Below are positions 56,117 to 64,000 of a stretch of 64,000 nucleotides of DNA, piece after piece. The position numbers and the translations under genes were made by a program. The notes beneath the pieces were generated by a model, which saw nothing but the letters and a program-made list of their open reading frames with translations, did no database searches and had not been told where the DNA came from. Source of the DNA: Akkermansia sp. RCC_12PD. Its GTDB lineage: Bacteria; Verrucomicrobiota; Verrucomicrobiia; Verrucomicrobiales; Akkermansiaceae. The stretch lies in the NCBI RefSeq assembly GCF_036417355.1, contig NZ_CP143889.1:806001-870000 (forward strand), written 5' to 3'. Numbering within the stretch: position 1 is the stretch's first letter; each line of letters starts with the position of its first letter.

Positions 56117-57055
56117 ATGGAACCCCGGTACGACAACGAAACTACGGGCGACACGGAACGCAAGCCCTCCTGGATCAAGGTACGCCTTCCCAACGGCAGG
56201 GAATTCTGGGACGTCAAGCAGCTTGTGGAAGGCAAAAACCTGTTTACCGTCTGCGAGGAAGCCCATTGCCCCAACCGTTACGAATGCTGGAACCAGGGCA
56301 CGGCCACGTTCATGATCGCCGGGGAGCGCTGCACGCGCGCCTGCGCCTACTGCGCCGTCAAGACGGCCAAACCTTTCCCCCTTGATCCGGAAGAACCCCG
56401 CCACGTGGCGGACGCCGTCGTGCATATGAAGCTGCGCCACGCCGTCATCACCATGGTGACCCGGGACGACCTGCCGGACGGTGCGGCCGCCCATTTCGCC
56501 CAGGTCATCCGCGCTGTCAGAAAGGCCAGCCCGTCCACCATCATTGAAGTTCTGGCGTCAGACCTGAATGAAAAGACATCCTCCATCCAGACACTGATGG
56601 CTGCGCGTCCGCATATCTTCGGCCACAATCTGGAAACGGTGGAACGCCTCACCCCCATTGTGCGTTTCCGCGCCCAGTACCGCCGCTCCCTGCGCGTACT
56701 GAAGATGGCCCTGGACTGTGTAAACGGAAAAGTAGCGACCAAGAGCGGCATCATGCTGGGTCTGGGAGAAACGGAGGACGAAGTGTTCCAGTCCATGGAT
56801 GATCTGCTGGAGCACGGCGTTACGGTACTGACCCTGGGCCAGTACCTGCGGCCCACACGCAATCACCTGCCGGTGGTCAGGTACATCCATCCGGACGACT
56901 TCGCACGGTATGAGGAAATAGCCCGTGCCAAAGGATTCAGGCATGTGGCGTCCGGTCCGCTTGTCCGCAGTTCCTACCACGCCGCCAATTTCAAGCCGGA
57001 GGCGGACGTCCTGGAAGCCATCAACGAAGATTTGAGAAAGGCGGGAGAACTTTAG
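56117..57055 (+). CDS. lipA: Lipoyl synthase
   Basis: A radical-SAM enzyme that inserts two sulphurs into octanoyl groups on lipoyl domains. It has 312 residues from M-E-P-R-Y-D-N-E. The auxiliary cluster cysteines are in C-E-E-A-H-C-P-N-R-Y-E-C (CX4CX5C), the radical-SAM cluster in C-T-R-A-C-A-Y-C (CxxxCxxC), and the C-terminal R-S-S-Y-H-A Ser ligand is present. The frame is open much farther upstream, but that part is an out-of-frame reading of tadA. No LipB or lipoylated enzyme gene is in view. Confidence 0.95.
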   Translation: MEPRYDNETTGDTERKPSWIKVRLPNGREFWDVKQLVEGKNLFTVCEEAHCPNRYECWNQGTATFMIAGERCTRACAYCAVKTAKPFPLDPEEPRHVADAVVHMKLRHAVITMVTRDDLPDGAAAHFAQVIRAVRKASPSTIIEVLASDLNEKTSSIQTLMAARPHIFGHNLETVERLTPIVRFRAQYRRSLRVLKMALDCVNGKVATKSGIMLGLGETEDEVFQSMDDLLEHGVTVLTLGQYLRPTRNHLPVVRYIHPDDFARYEEIARAKGFRHVASGPLVRSSYHAANFKPEADVLEAINEDLRKAGEL

Positions 57056-57119
57056 AATAAATCTTGATTTCCCTCATCCACCCTTTACCATACAACCAAT
57101 TCCTGCAACCGCGAATCTT

Positions 57120-58499
57120 ATGAGCAAAACACGTTCCTTCCTCCAGGCCGGAGCCATTCTGGGCGGCACCGTCATCGTGACGGCCGCCGTCGCACCGCTG
57201 TTCCTGCCCAATCAGAACACGAAAGATTTGACGTCCGCCGAGGCGGCGGAAATTACCGCACATACCATGGATACCAAGTGTGCGGACTGTCACAAGCCCG
57301 GGACCGAGGTTCCTGGACTGGTGAATACCCTTTCCGGCGGCCTTCTCGCCCGCCACATGAGGGACGGCCAACGCAGCTACAACATGGAGGAACCGCCCTC
57401 CGCCGTCACCCTCTCCAAACTGGAGCATGTGCTCCAGACCGGCTCCATGCCCCCCACCTCCTACACCATGGTTCACTGGGGCAGCACGCTCACCCCCCTG
57501 GAAAAAGCGGCCATGCAGAAATGGATCAGGGACGAGCGCCTGAAGATCTTCGGCGACATGGTGGGCGCGGAATACGCCATTTCCCCCATCGCGCCCATTC
57601 CGGACAAGTTGCCCGCGGACCCGGCCAAGGTGGAACTGGGCTACAAGCTGTTTCATGACGTGCGGCTCTCCACGGACAACACCGTTTCCTGCGCGACCTG
57701 CCATTCCCTGGAAAAGGGCGGCACGGATAACCTGGCCACTTCCACAGGCGTACGCGGCCAGAAGGGCGGCATCAACGCTCCCACAGTCTTTAACGCCGCC
57801 TTCCACACCAAGCAGTTCTGGGACGGCCGCGCCGCCAACCTCCAGGAACAGGCCGGCGGCCCTCCCCTGAATCCCGTGGAAATGGGATACGAACATCCGG
57901 ACGACTGGAACAAGATCGCCGCCAAGCTGAATGCGGACACCGCCTTTGCTGCGGAGTTCAAGAAGGTTTACCCCCAGGGCTTCACTGGGGAAACCATCAC
58001 CAACGCCATTGCAGAGTATGAAAAAACTCTCATTACGCCGAACAGCCCATTCGACCGTTATTTGAAGGGTGATGAAAACGCCATCAGCGAGAACGCCAAG
58101 AAGGGCTACCGCCTGTTCCTCAAGCTCGGCTGCCAGACGTGTCATACCGGCCCCGCCATGGGCGGCCAGTCCTTTGAATACGCCGATCTCAAGGGTGACT
58201 TCTTCAGCGGACGCGCCAAGACCAACGACGACAACGGCCTGATGAACTTTACCAAGAAGGAAACGGACAAGCACAGATTCCGCGTTCCCACCCTCCGCAA
58301 CGTGGAGCTCACCTGGCCCTACATGCACGATGCTTCCGCGCAGACGCTGGAAGAAGCCATCACCAAAATGTACCACTACCAGCTTGGCTACGACAAACTG
58401 GACAAAAACGAAGTGCGGCTACTGGTAGCCTTTCTGAAAACCCTGACGGGCGAATACCAGGGCAAGCCCGTACAGGGTGAGGTCTGTCCTGCTCCATAA
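57120..58499 (+). CDS. Tri-haem cytochrome c peroxidase family protein
   Basis: A periplasmic peroxide-reducing cytochrome of 459 residues. A membrane-anchor or signal helix (about 8-30) is followed by an extra N-terminal haem domain with C-A-D-C-H (about residue 55). Then comes the classic MacA/CcpA di-haem core with C-A-T-C-H and C-Q-T-C-H, the W-D-G-R-A motif and L-R-N-V-E-L-T-W-P-Y-M-H-D near the distal site. Three CxxCH make it a tri-haem type like E. coli YhjA rather than the common di-haem enzyme. It implies cytochrome c maturation and some defence against peroxide in a largely anaerobic organism. Confidence 0.9.
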   Translation: MSKTRSFLQAGAILGGTVIVTAAVAPLFLPNQNTKDLTSAEAAEITAHTMDTKCADCHKPGTEVPGLVNTLSGGLLARHMRDGQRSYNMEEPPSAVTLSKLEHVLQTGSMPPTSYTMVHWGSTLTPLEKAAMQKWIRDERLKIFGDMVGAEYAISPIAPIPDKLPADPAKVELGYKLFHDVRLSTDNTVSCATCHSLEKGGTDNLATSTGVRGQKGGINAPTVFNAAFHTKQFWDGRAANLQEQAGGPPLNPVEMGYEHPDDWNKIAAKLNADTAFAAEFKKVYPQGFTGETITNAIAEYEKTLITPNSPFDRYLKGDENAISENAKKGYRLFLKLGCQTCHTGPAMGGQSFEYADLKGDFFSGRAKTNDDNGLMNFTKKETDKHRFRVPTLRNVELTWPYMHDASAQTLEEAITKMYHYQLGYDKLDKNEVRLLVAFLKTLTGEYQGKPVQGEVCPAP

Positions 58500-58518
58500 G
58501 GCTCCCTTTCTCCTTTTC

Positions 58519-58554
58519 AGCCGCGCCATGAACATTCATGGCGCGGCTTTTTTG
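58519..58554 (+). terminator. Rho-independent terminator after the cytochrome c peroxidase gene
   Basis: A near-perfect palindrome AGCCGCGCCATGAA / TTCATGGCGCGGCT is followed by TTTTTTG. The rest of the 290-base gap to feoA is AT-rich, with TTGACT (58734-58739) as a possible -35 element. I saw no clear Fur-type dyad. Confidence 0.88.
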
Positions 58555-58790
58555 TTTTCCCGCTCCGCGGAAAAGAGACACGAGAGTCGCCCGCCGGGGT
58601 TTCCCATTCAAAAAGGGAAAGGTTCTTAATTCTCCCTTTAATCAGATGTCGTCAAACTTAGAAGCAACTAATCCATAAAATTCTAATAATGAACCAATAA
58701 AAAAATCTACAGTAAAACAGGCGCATAATATTATTGACTTATTGTTTGATAAGACTAACTTTCTCTTCGGATTTGATTCAATACCATATC

Positions 58791-59003
58791 ATGCCACTCT
58801 CCATGCTCAATATCGGCGATATTCGCCACGTCAACAAGATTCACGGCAAGGACGACACCAGGCACTTTCTGGAAAGCCTGGGGTTCGTAGCCGGTACTAC
58901 GGTCTCCGTCGTCTCCGAATGCGACGGGAACCTGATCGTCAACATCAAGGAATCCAGGATAGCGCTCAGCAAGTTGCTTGCCAGCAAGATTTTCGTCTCC
59001 TGA
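58791..59003 (+). CDS. feoA: FeoA-family SH3-like protein (first copy)
   Basis: A protein of 70 residues with the FeoA fold: L-N-I-G-D-I-R-H-V, then F-L-E-S-L-G-F-V-A-G-T-T-V-S-V-V, ending I-K-E-S-R-I-A-L-S-K-L-L-A. FeoA is a small cytosolic partner that binds FeoB and supports ferrous iron transport. ATG 58791 gives the normal length; extension to 58734 is unconserved. It leads a feoA-feoA-feoB-small Cys-rich gene operon. The second feoA begins 28 bases later. Confidence 0.88.
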   Translation: MPLSMLNIGDIRHVNKIHGKDDTRHFLESLGFVAGTTVSVVSECDGNLIVNIKESRIALSKLLASKIFVS

Positions 59004-59031
59004 ATTCACATTCATTCACCACACATCATCT

Positions 59032-59262
59032 ATGACAACGCAACGTACATTACGGGATGCAGCCATCGGGGATACGGTCACCGTCAGCAAGCTGTCAGGG
59101 GCAGGCCCCATCAAAAGACGCATCATGGATATGGGAGTAACCAAAGGCACGCAACTCTTTATCCGCAAAGTGGCGCCTCTGGGAGACCCCATTGAAGTCA
59201 CCGTCCGAGGCTACGAACTTTCCATCCGCAAATCGGAAGCCGAAAACATCCACATCAGCTAA
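59032..59262 (+). CDS. feoA: FeoA-family SH3-like protein (second copy)
   Basis: A protein of 76 residues: D-A-A-I-G-D-T-V-T-V-S-K-L, K-R-R-I-M-D-M-G-V-T-K-G-T, then V-A-P-L-G-D-P-I-E-V-T-V-R-G-Y-E-L-S-I-R-K-S-E-A. The last segment is the strongly conserved FeoA core (D-P-I-x-V-x-V-x-G-Y-x-L-x-I-R). It is closer to the family consensus than the first copy, so the two have probably divided roles. feoB begins 79 bases later. Confidence 0.93.
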   Translation: MTTQRTLRDAAIGDTVTVSKLSGAGPIKRRIMDMGVTKGTQLFIRKVAPLGDPIEVTVRGYELSIRKSEAENIHIS

Positions 59263-59341
59263 TACCCTTCTTCCGCCGCACGTTTCCTGACCTGACAGCA
59301 AGACGTCGGATATTCCCATCTCAAGATACAAGGAAACATCC

Positions 59342-62300
59342 ATGACCAACATAACTATCGCTCTTGCCGGCAACCCCAATTGCGGCAAAACCACGCTTTT
59401 CAACGCGCTGACAGGCGCCAGCCAATACGTGGGCAATTGGCCCGGCGTGACGGTCGAACGCAAAGCCGGAAAACTCAATGAATACCCGGAAATTGAAGTT
59501 CAGGACCTTCCAGGCATTTATTCCCTTTCCCCATACACTCTGGAAGAAGTCATCAGCCGCGACTACCTGGTTCGGGACGAACCGTCCGTCATCATCGACC
59601 TGGTGGACGCAACAAACCTGGAACGCAACCTTTACCTGACTACCCAGCTACAGGAACTGGGACGCCCCATCATCGTCGCCCTCAACATGGCGGATCTGAT
59701 GGCCAAGCGGGGCATCACCATTGACAAAACCAAGCTGGCCAAAGCGCTTCACTGCCCGGTGGTGGAGATCAGCGCCCTCAAGGGGACTGGACTTAAGGAA
59801 CTGGTGGAGCTGGCCGTCAAAACAGCCGGGAATCCGGAGGCAAAACCAGCGTCCCGCGTTCATTTTGACGACACTGTGGAAAAAGCCCTTTCCCGGATTG
59901 CGGAGTACCTTTCCTGCGATCCGGACTTGAAACGCTGGTACGCCATCAAGCTTTTTGAGCGGGACCCGAAGGTCGTGGAACATCTCCATCTGGACGGGCA
60001 GACTTCCCAGGCCATTGAACAAATCATCCTTTCCGTGGAAGAAGAAATGGATGACGACAGCGAAAGCATCATCACCAGCGAGCGGTATGCCGCCATCGCC
60101 GGCATTGTCAAGGAAAGCCAGACCAAGAAGCACATGGGGCTTTCCATCAGCGACAAGATAGACAGAATCGTCACCCACCGCATTCTGGCCCTTCCCATTT
60201 TCTTCCTGGTTATGTGGGCCGTGTATTACCTTTCCATCAACACGGTGGGCGACTGGGGCACGGGCTGGGCCAACGACACTTTCTTCGGGGAAATCGTCGG
60301 TCCCTGGATGGACGGCTTCATCGGTACAGCTCCGGCGGGAATTGGCCTGGTGGCCTTCATCGCCGTCATTCTCTCCATGATCGTGCTGTTCCCGCTTCTC
60401 CTGCGCCGCCTGCACGACCTGAATCTCAAGGGGGCATGGATGTATCTGACCATCGTTCCCTTCATTCTGGCGTTTATCGTCATGCCCAACTTTGAGGAGG
60501 AAGAGGCTTCCGAAGGAAACACCGTACCCATGGAGGCTCCGGCTGCCATTTCCGCCAATGTCCAGGGCACGACGGCGGAAGAAGGGAAAGCCGCCAGCGC
60601 TGCCACTGTCGTTGCCGCAGCCGGCACTCCCGCCGAAGAAGCGGCGGAACCGGAGGAAGCAGAAGAAAAAAGTGATGAAGGAGCCGTCATCGGAACTCTT
60701 TCATCCGTCATGGAATTTTACGACTCCTGCGTGGAAGGCCTGACCTCCGCTTTGGGCGGCGTTCTCCTGTTCCTCTACAAGCCCCTGATGTGGGTGCTGG
60801 CGTCGGCCAATGCCGCCCTCCTGGCTCTCTGCCTGTTCAAGCCCGGCACCAGGAACAAAAATGAATTCGGCCCCGTTCCGGACAAATCCCCCTTCTCCCG
60901 CAAAAATCTGACCCATATTTTCTCTCTCAAAGGGCGCACGAGCGTCGCAACCTTCTGGGTGCAGTACATCGTCCTTTCCCTAGTCTGCTTCGGCATAGCG
61001 ATGCTCGGAACGCTCGCGCTGAACTGTGACCACAAGCTGGTGGACTTCGTCCAGAACGCCATTGTCAACGGCGTGGGCGCCGTGCTTGGCTTCCTGCCTC
61101 AAATGGCGGTGCTTTTCCTCTGCATGGCCATTCTTGAAGACTGCGGGTACATGGCGCGCGTGGCGTTCGTCATGGACCGGATTTTCCGCAAATTCGGCCT
61201 TTCCGGGAAGTCATTTATCCCCATGCTCGTTTCCATGGGCTGCGGCGTGCCCGGCATCATGGCAACCCGCACGATTGAAAACGAGAAGGACCGCCGCATG
61301 ACGATCATCCTGACAACCAACATGCCCTGCGGAGCCAAAATCCCGATCATTGCCGTTCTGGCCTTCGCCTTCTTCCCGGAAGACACGGGCCTTGTCACTA
61401 CCAGCGCTTACTTCATCGGCCTGGCTTCCATCATCGTCTCCGGCATTATCCTGAAAAAGAGTTCCCTCTTTGCCGGAGATCCCGCTCCCTTCGTGATGGA
61501 ACTCCCCGCCTATCACACGCCGACGGTTTCCAATGTCAGCCTCCGGGCAATCGAACGATGCAAGGCGTTCGTTCAAAAGGCCGGTACGGTCATCTTTTTT
61601 GCCTGCGCCCTCATCTGGTTCCTTCAGAGCCATGACTGGAGCATGAACTATCTGGATGAAAACCATGCCGAAGCCGTTGCCCCCACAGAGGAAGACTCTG
61701 CCTCCCTACCCATTGAAAAGAGCATGCTGGCGGACATCGGCAGTGCGGTCTCCCCCGTGTTTGCCCCCCCTCGGGTGGGCGCAAGTGGGAAATGAGGCGC
61801 GCGACTGGAAGCCCACGGTAGCCACGATTACGGGGCTGATCGCCAAGGAAAACGTGGTAGCCACCATGAGCATGCTTTACAGCACGGGCTCTGAAGAAGA
61901 GGAGGAGGAAGCCCCCGCAGAGCCGGAATTCAGCCTCTTTACACAGGGCAATGCCCTTAGCGCCCTGACAATAACCGCCCTGGACGCATGGAACTCCCAC
62001 CGTCCCCGGGAGGAAGCTCCGGCATCTGCCGCCGATGAACCGTCCGGCAGCGAACAAATTTCCGCTGCTGCTGAAGAAGAAGCGCTTGACGAAGAAGCAC
62101 AGGAAGAAAAAGCCACCGCCGGCGTGCTCCGTGCCGCCAATGCACTGGGCGGCGACTCCGTCGTGGCATTCTCTTTCCTGCTCTTCAATCTGCTGTGCGC
62201 CCCATGCTTTGCGGCCATGGGCGCTATGCGCCGGGAAATGAACAGCGCCAAATGGACATGGTTCGCCATTCTCTGGCTCTGCGGCTGGGCCTATTACGTG

Positions 62301-62438
62301 GCCTTCCTGGTGTACCAGCTGGGCATCCTTGTCCGGGACGGCACGTTCGGCGCGGGACAGGTCGTCGCGCTGATCGGCCTGGCGGGAGGCATCTACCTGA
62401 TCTTCCGCAAGGCCGCTCCCAAGAAATCAACCCATTAA
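59342..62438 (+). CDS. feoB: Ferrous iron transporter B with large insertions, frame broken at a C7 tract
   Basis: A G-protein-coupled Fe2+ channel of the inner membrane. The N-terminal GTPase has G-N-P-N-C-G-K-T-T (G1), D-L-P-G-I-Y-S-L (G3), N-M-A-D (G4) and S-A-L-K-G (G5). The membrane domain has G-F-L-P-Q-M, E-D-C-G-Y-M-A-R and G-C-G-V-P-G-I-M. Frame 1 stops at 61795 after ...V-F-A-P-P-R-V-G. The family sequence goes on in the next frame (P-L-G-W-A-Q-V-G-N-E-A-R-D-W) to 62438. Deleting one C from 61764-61770 restores about 1031 residues, far above the usual 700-830. The excess is a roughly 220-residue insert after the first helix, including an acidic linker and DUF805-like pieces, plus an acidic loop near the C-terminus. 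Confidence 0.9.
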
Positions 62439-62450
62439 TTCCTATTCATC

Positions 62451-62642
62451 ATGGCTACATATATCATTGGAACCCTGATTTTCCTGGCATTCTGCTACGC
62501 CATTTACCGCACTTTTTTCTCCAAGGGGAAATCCTGTTGCGGCAACTGCTCCGGCTGCTGCCAGCCAGGCCCCCCCTCCTCTGAAGGGGAAACCGGCAAC
62601 AAGCATTCCTGCCATTGCGGCGGTCATCACAACCACCATTAA
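62451..62642 (+). CDS. FeoB-associated Cys/His-rich small membrane protein
   Basis: A protein of 63 residues. A single membrane helix (residues 3-20) is followed by K-S-C-C-G-N-C-S-G-C-C and a tail H-S-C-H-C-G-G-H-H-N-H-H, so seven Cys and six His can bind metal. Proteins of this type are commonly found right after feoB and are named FeoB-associated Cys-rich membrane proteins. It may take Fe2+ from, or regulate, FeoB at the membrane face. It starts 12 bases after feoB. A C7 run (62570-62576) lies inside, so the tail depends on that count being right. Confidence 0.85.
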   Translation: MATYIIGTLIFLAFCYAIYRTFFSKGKSCCGNCSGCCQPGPPSSEGETGNKHSCHCGGHHNHH

Positions 62643-62686
62643 CAGTCTATGAAATCAGGCGCATCCATAGGGATGTGCTTCTCCCG

Positions 62687-62720
62687 AAAGCCTCCGGAAT
62701 ACCTTCCGGGGGCTTTTGGA
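62687..62720 (+). terminator. Rho-independent terminator of the feo operon
   Basis: AAAGCCTCCGGAA pairs with TTCCGGGGGCTTT (one G-T wobble) around TACC, followed by a T and GGA. It ends the feo transcript. Confidence 0.7.
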
Positions 62721-62819
62721 TTTAAGGCAGGCCCCCGGTGCCAATTCTCCCGGAAGGATGAACAACATTCCCCTGCGGAACAATCCGCAGACAAGCGCCG
62801 CAGCCCGTTTCCGGCACTC

Positions 62820-63224
62820 TCACATCCAGCCGTGCTCGTAGGCCATCACAGCCACAACCACCATCGCAATGAACAGAAACACGAACCACATGATATTGTG
62901 GCGATGACGGTATTCCACTGCAACCAAGGGTTCCCATTCCTTTTCCACAAAGGAGAAATCGTCCCCGTTCGCGAAACGGTCGTACAGCGCTTCCAGCTCT
63001 TTTCCCGTAACCCCCTCCGGAGCGGCGAATACGGGCGGACAGCAGCTGTCCGTCTTGAACACGATTTCACAGTGGTAAATACCTTCCATTTCCTTGTAAG
63101 ACTGGAGGCAGGCTCCATCACGGGCGCACACCACATGGCCTGTCGTCCCTTCCTGAAGGCGGCGCAGAGCGGTATCACGGTCGGTCACTTCGTTATTTGA
63201 AATTTCCCATTGCACCTTACTCAT
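62820..63224 (-). CDS. Tail-anchored small membrane protein, function unknown
   Basis: A protein of 134 residues. The soluble N-terminal part (1-105) has a helical, charged start and four Cys (C-A-R-D-G-A-C, Y-H-C-E, D-S-C-C-P-P), which could bind metal or form disulphides. A single hydrophobic helix (about 111-128) near the C-terminus is preceded by R-H-R-H, suggesting a tail anchor with the soluble part in the cytoplasm. No family is recognised. It lies convergent to the feo operon. Confidence 0.6.
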   Translation of the reverse strand: MSKVQWEISNNEVTDRDTALRRLQEGTTGHVVCARDGACLQSYKEMEGIYHCEIVFKTDSCCPPVFAAPEGVTGKELEALYDRFANGDDFSFVEKEWEPLVAVEYRHRHNIMWFVFLFIAMVVVAVMAYEHGWM

Positions 63225-63455
63225 TCTGTCAGTTTAGAACGCTTTCCGTGCAAGTCAACATGGTTTTGAACGGACCGGGATGCCGGAAACGTCATTAATT
63301 GTCATAAATCCGGTCTTACGCAACGTGCTGATCAGAATGTTCTTCCTCGTGTTTAATTCATCTAACTTGTTGTTAGTCAAGTCAAAGAACTTTCAACATC
63401 CCGGTTCTGGTGCTAATCTAACCATCAGCGGTCATAACCAGCCGCGAATAATACG

Positions 63456-63665
63456 ATGATGAACAAGTACACATTAATCATAACGGGAGCCGGCTGCCTG
63501 CTGGCAGCCGCCTGCCAGGCTGCTGCCGTCCGTACGGAACCCGTACGGAGCATATCGGCCACAGCCTCCGCACAAGCCAGGCCCTCCGCTGCCCCGGCCG
63601 ACCAGCAGGGCAAGAAGATTCAGGAGCACAGACGTTTCAAGCGTCTTTCGCTTCCTTTGAGATAA
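63456..63665 (+). CDS. Small putative lipoprotein
   Basis: A protein of 69 residues with a lipoprotein-like signal (I-I-T-G-A-G-C-L-L-A-A-A-C-Q), followed by an Ala/Ser/Pro-rich stretch and a basic C-terminus (H-R-R-F-K-R-L-S-L-P-L-R). ATG 63459 is equally possible. Its stop (63663-63665) is one base before another ATG at 63667, so a coupled downstream reading frame is likely. The 231-base gap 63225-63455 before it has no other gene. Confidence 0.5.
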   Translation: MMNKYTLIITGAGCLLAAACQAAAVRTEPVRSISATASAQARPSAAPADQQGKKIQEHRRFKRLSLPLR

Positions 63666-63749
63666 TATGACAAATAAGCAACGCCGCACCCCCTACCTGA
63701 TTGAGAATGCGACGTTGCCAGGTCATGCAGACCTCTTCAGTGCCGATGC

Positions 63750-64000
63750 ATGCAGGAATCCGCATTCCACATGCAGGACGGCAAGGAAGATGGAAACGTT
63801 ATCGTGGTTTCACAGGCGTGCGGACATGGCAGCCTAGAAGGTAATTACACACTGAACGGAAAATATATTGGCGGAATTGACGTCATCCCGCCCGGAGGGA
63901 TTCTTCACGTACTGGTAGGAGGGCTGGATCAGGCAGTACGGTGTGATGGAAAAGCTGTAAGTGCATTCCAGAATCATTTCCCGGTCGTGCCCCGGACGCG
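63750..64000 (+). CDS. Unknown protein, cut by the window end (possible frameshift near its start)
   Basis: From ATG 63750 an open frame of at least 83 codons runs off the window. It reads as plausible protein: V-I-V-V-S-Q-A-C-G-H-G-S-L-E-G-N-Y-T-L-N-G-K-Y-I-G-G and then I-P-P-G-G-I-L-H-V-L-V-G-G, beta-rich and Gly-rich. A separate frame from ATG 63667, one base after the lipoprotein stop, encodes M-T-N-K-Q-R-R-T-P-Y-L-I-E-N and runs to 63837. The two may be parts of one gene split by a frameshift near ATGCATGC (63746-63753). No family recognised. Confidence 0.35.
   Translation, partial: MQESAFHMQDGKEDGNVIVVSQACGHGSLEGNYTLNGKYIGGIDVIPPGGILHVLVGGLDQAVRCDGKAVSAFQNHFPVVPRT

Noticed and set aside
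58555-58790. Fur box upstream of feoA
   Set aside because: The region is AT-rich and has a TTGACT hexamer, but I found no GATAATGATAATCATTATC-like dyad good enough to call.
62570-62576. C7 run in the small Cys-rich gene as a third frameshift
   Set aside because: The present frame ends in a His/Cys metal-binding tail typical of this protein type. Removing one C gives a worse ending.

Overview
The window reads as chromosomal DNA of an Akkermansia (Verrucomicrobiota). The strongest evidence is the five-gene block at 42.5-50.0 kb. Its products match, in order and length, the A. muciniphila pilus-associated cluster Amuc_1102-1101-1100-1099-1098: an Ig-like secreted protein, a PilM/N-type protein, the 317-residue-class Amuc_1100, a PilP-position protein and a PilQ secretin. 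The Amuc_1100 copy differs at many scattered residues from the type-strain sequence as I remember it, so a sister species or a distant genogroup is more likely than the type strain. Mucin-niche traits (GH95 fucosidase, GDP-fucose synthesis, outer-membrane autotransporter) agree with this.

Layout. 0-2.6 kb: nitrogen assimilation, with a type III glutamine synthetase diverging from what looks like the first 20 codons of glutamate synthase gltB. 2.8-7.2 kb: carB-carA, with carA broken by a C7 tract. 7.3-14.1 kb: gmd-fcl (GDP-L-fucose), an NhaC-type antiporter, a membrane-anchored PA14-like protein, manA and a Tat-type amidase. 14.5-22.7 kb: GH95 alpha-L-fucosidase, a secreted metzincin-like peptidase, an LTA-synthase-like phosphotransferase, thiH and a family-4-like uracil-DNA glycosylase. 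22.9-28.9 kb: a tyrosine recombinase, a 172-bp segment bounded by perfect 18-bp inverted repeats, and a 1359-residue autotransporter with chlamydial-Pmp-like repeats, followed by a small lipoprotein. 29-32.9 kb: ilvD and a PhoB/PhoR-like two-component pair. 32.9-36.9 kb: an AT-rich accessory stretch with three poorly characterised secreted proteins. 36.9-42.3 kb: a tiny basic ribosomal-type protein, hisG, an M24 peptidase, a lipoprotein, lgt and an M42 peptidase. 42.5-50 kb: the pilus operon. 50-57 kb: coaE-rho, a heavy-metal P-type ATPase, a ROK kinase, tadA and lipA. 57-62.7 kb: a tri-haem cytochrome c peroxidase, then feoA-feoA-feoB and a Cys/His-rich small membrane protein for ferrous iron uptake. 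FeoB carries a large unusual insertion and is also broken by a C7 tract. 62.8-64 kb: small unknown proteins and a gene cut by the window edge.

The best candidate for a new system is the recombinase / inverted-repeat / Pmp-like autotransporter unit at 22.9-28.4 kb. It has the layout of an invertible promoter that switches a surface protein on and off. Two conserved genes (carA, feoB) are each restored by removing one C from a C7 run. That points first to a base-calling error, and second to slipped-strand variation. No rRNA, tRNA, CRISPR array or insertion sequence was seen.
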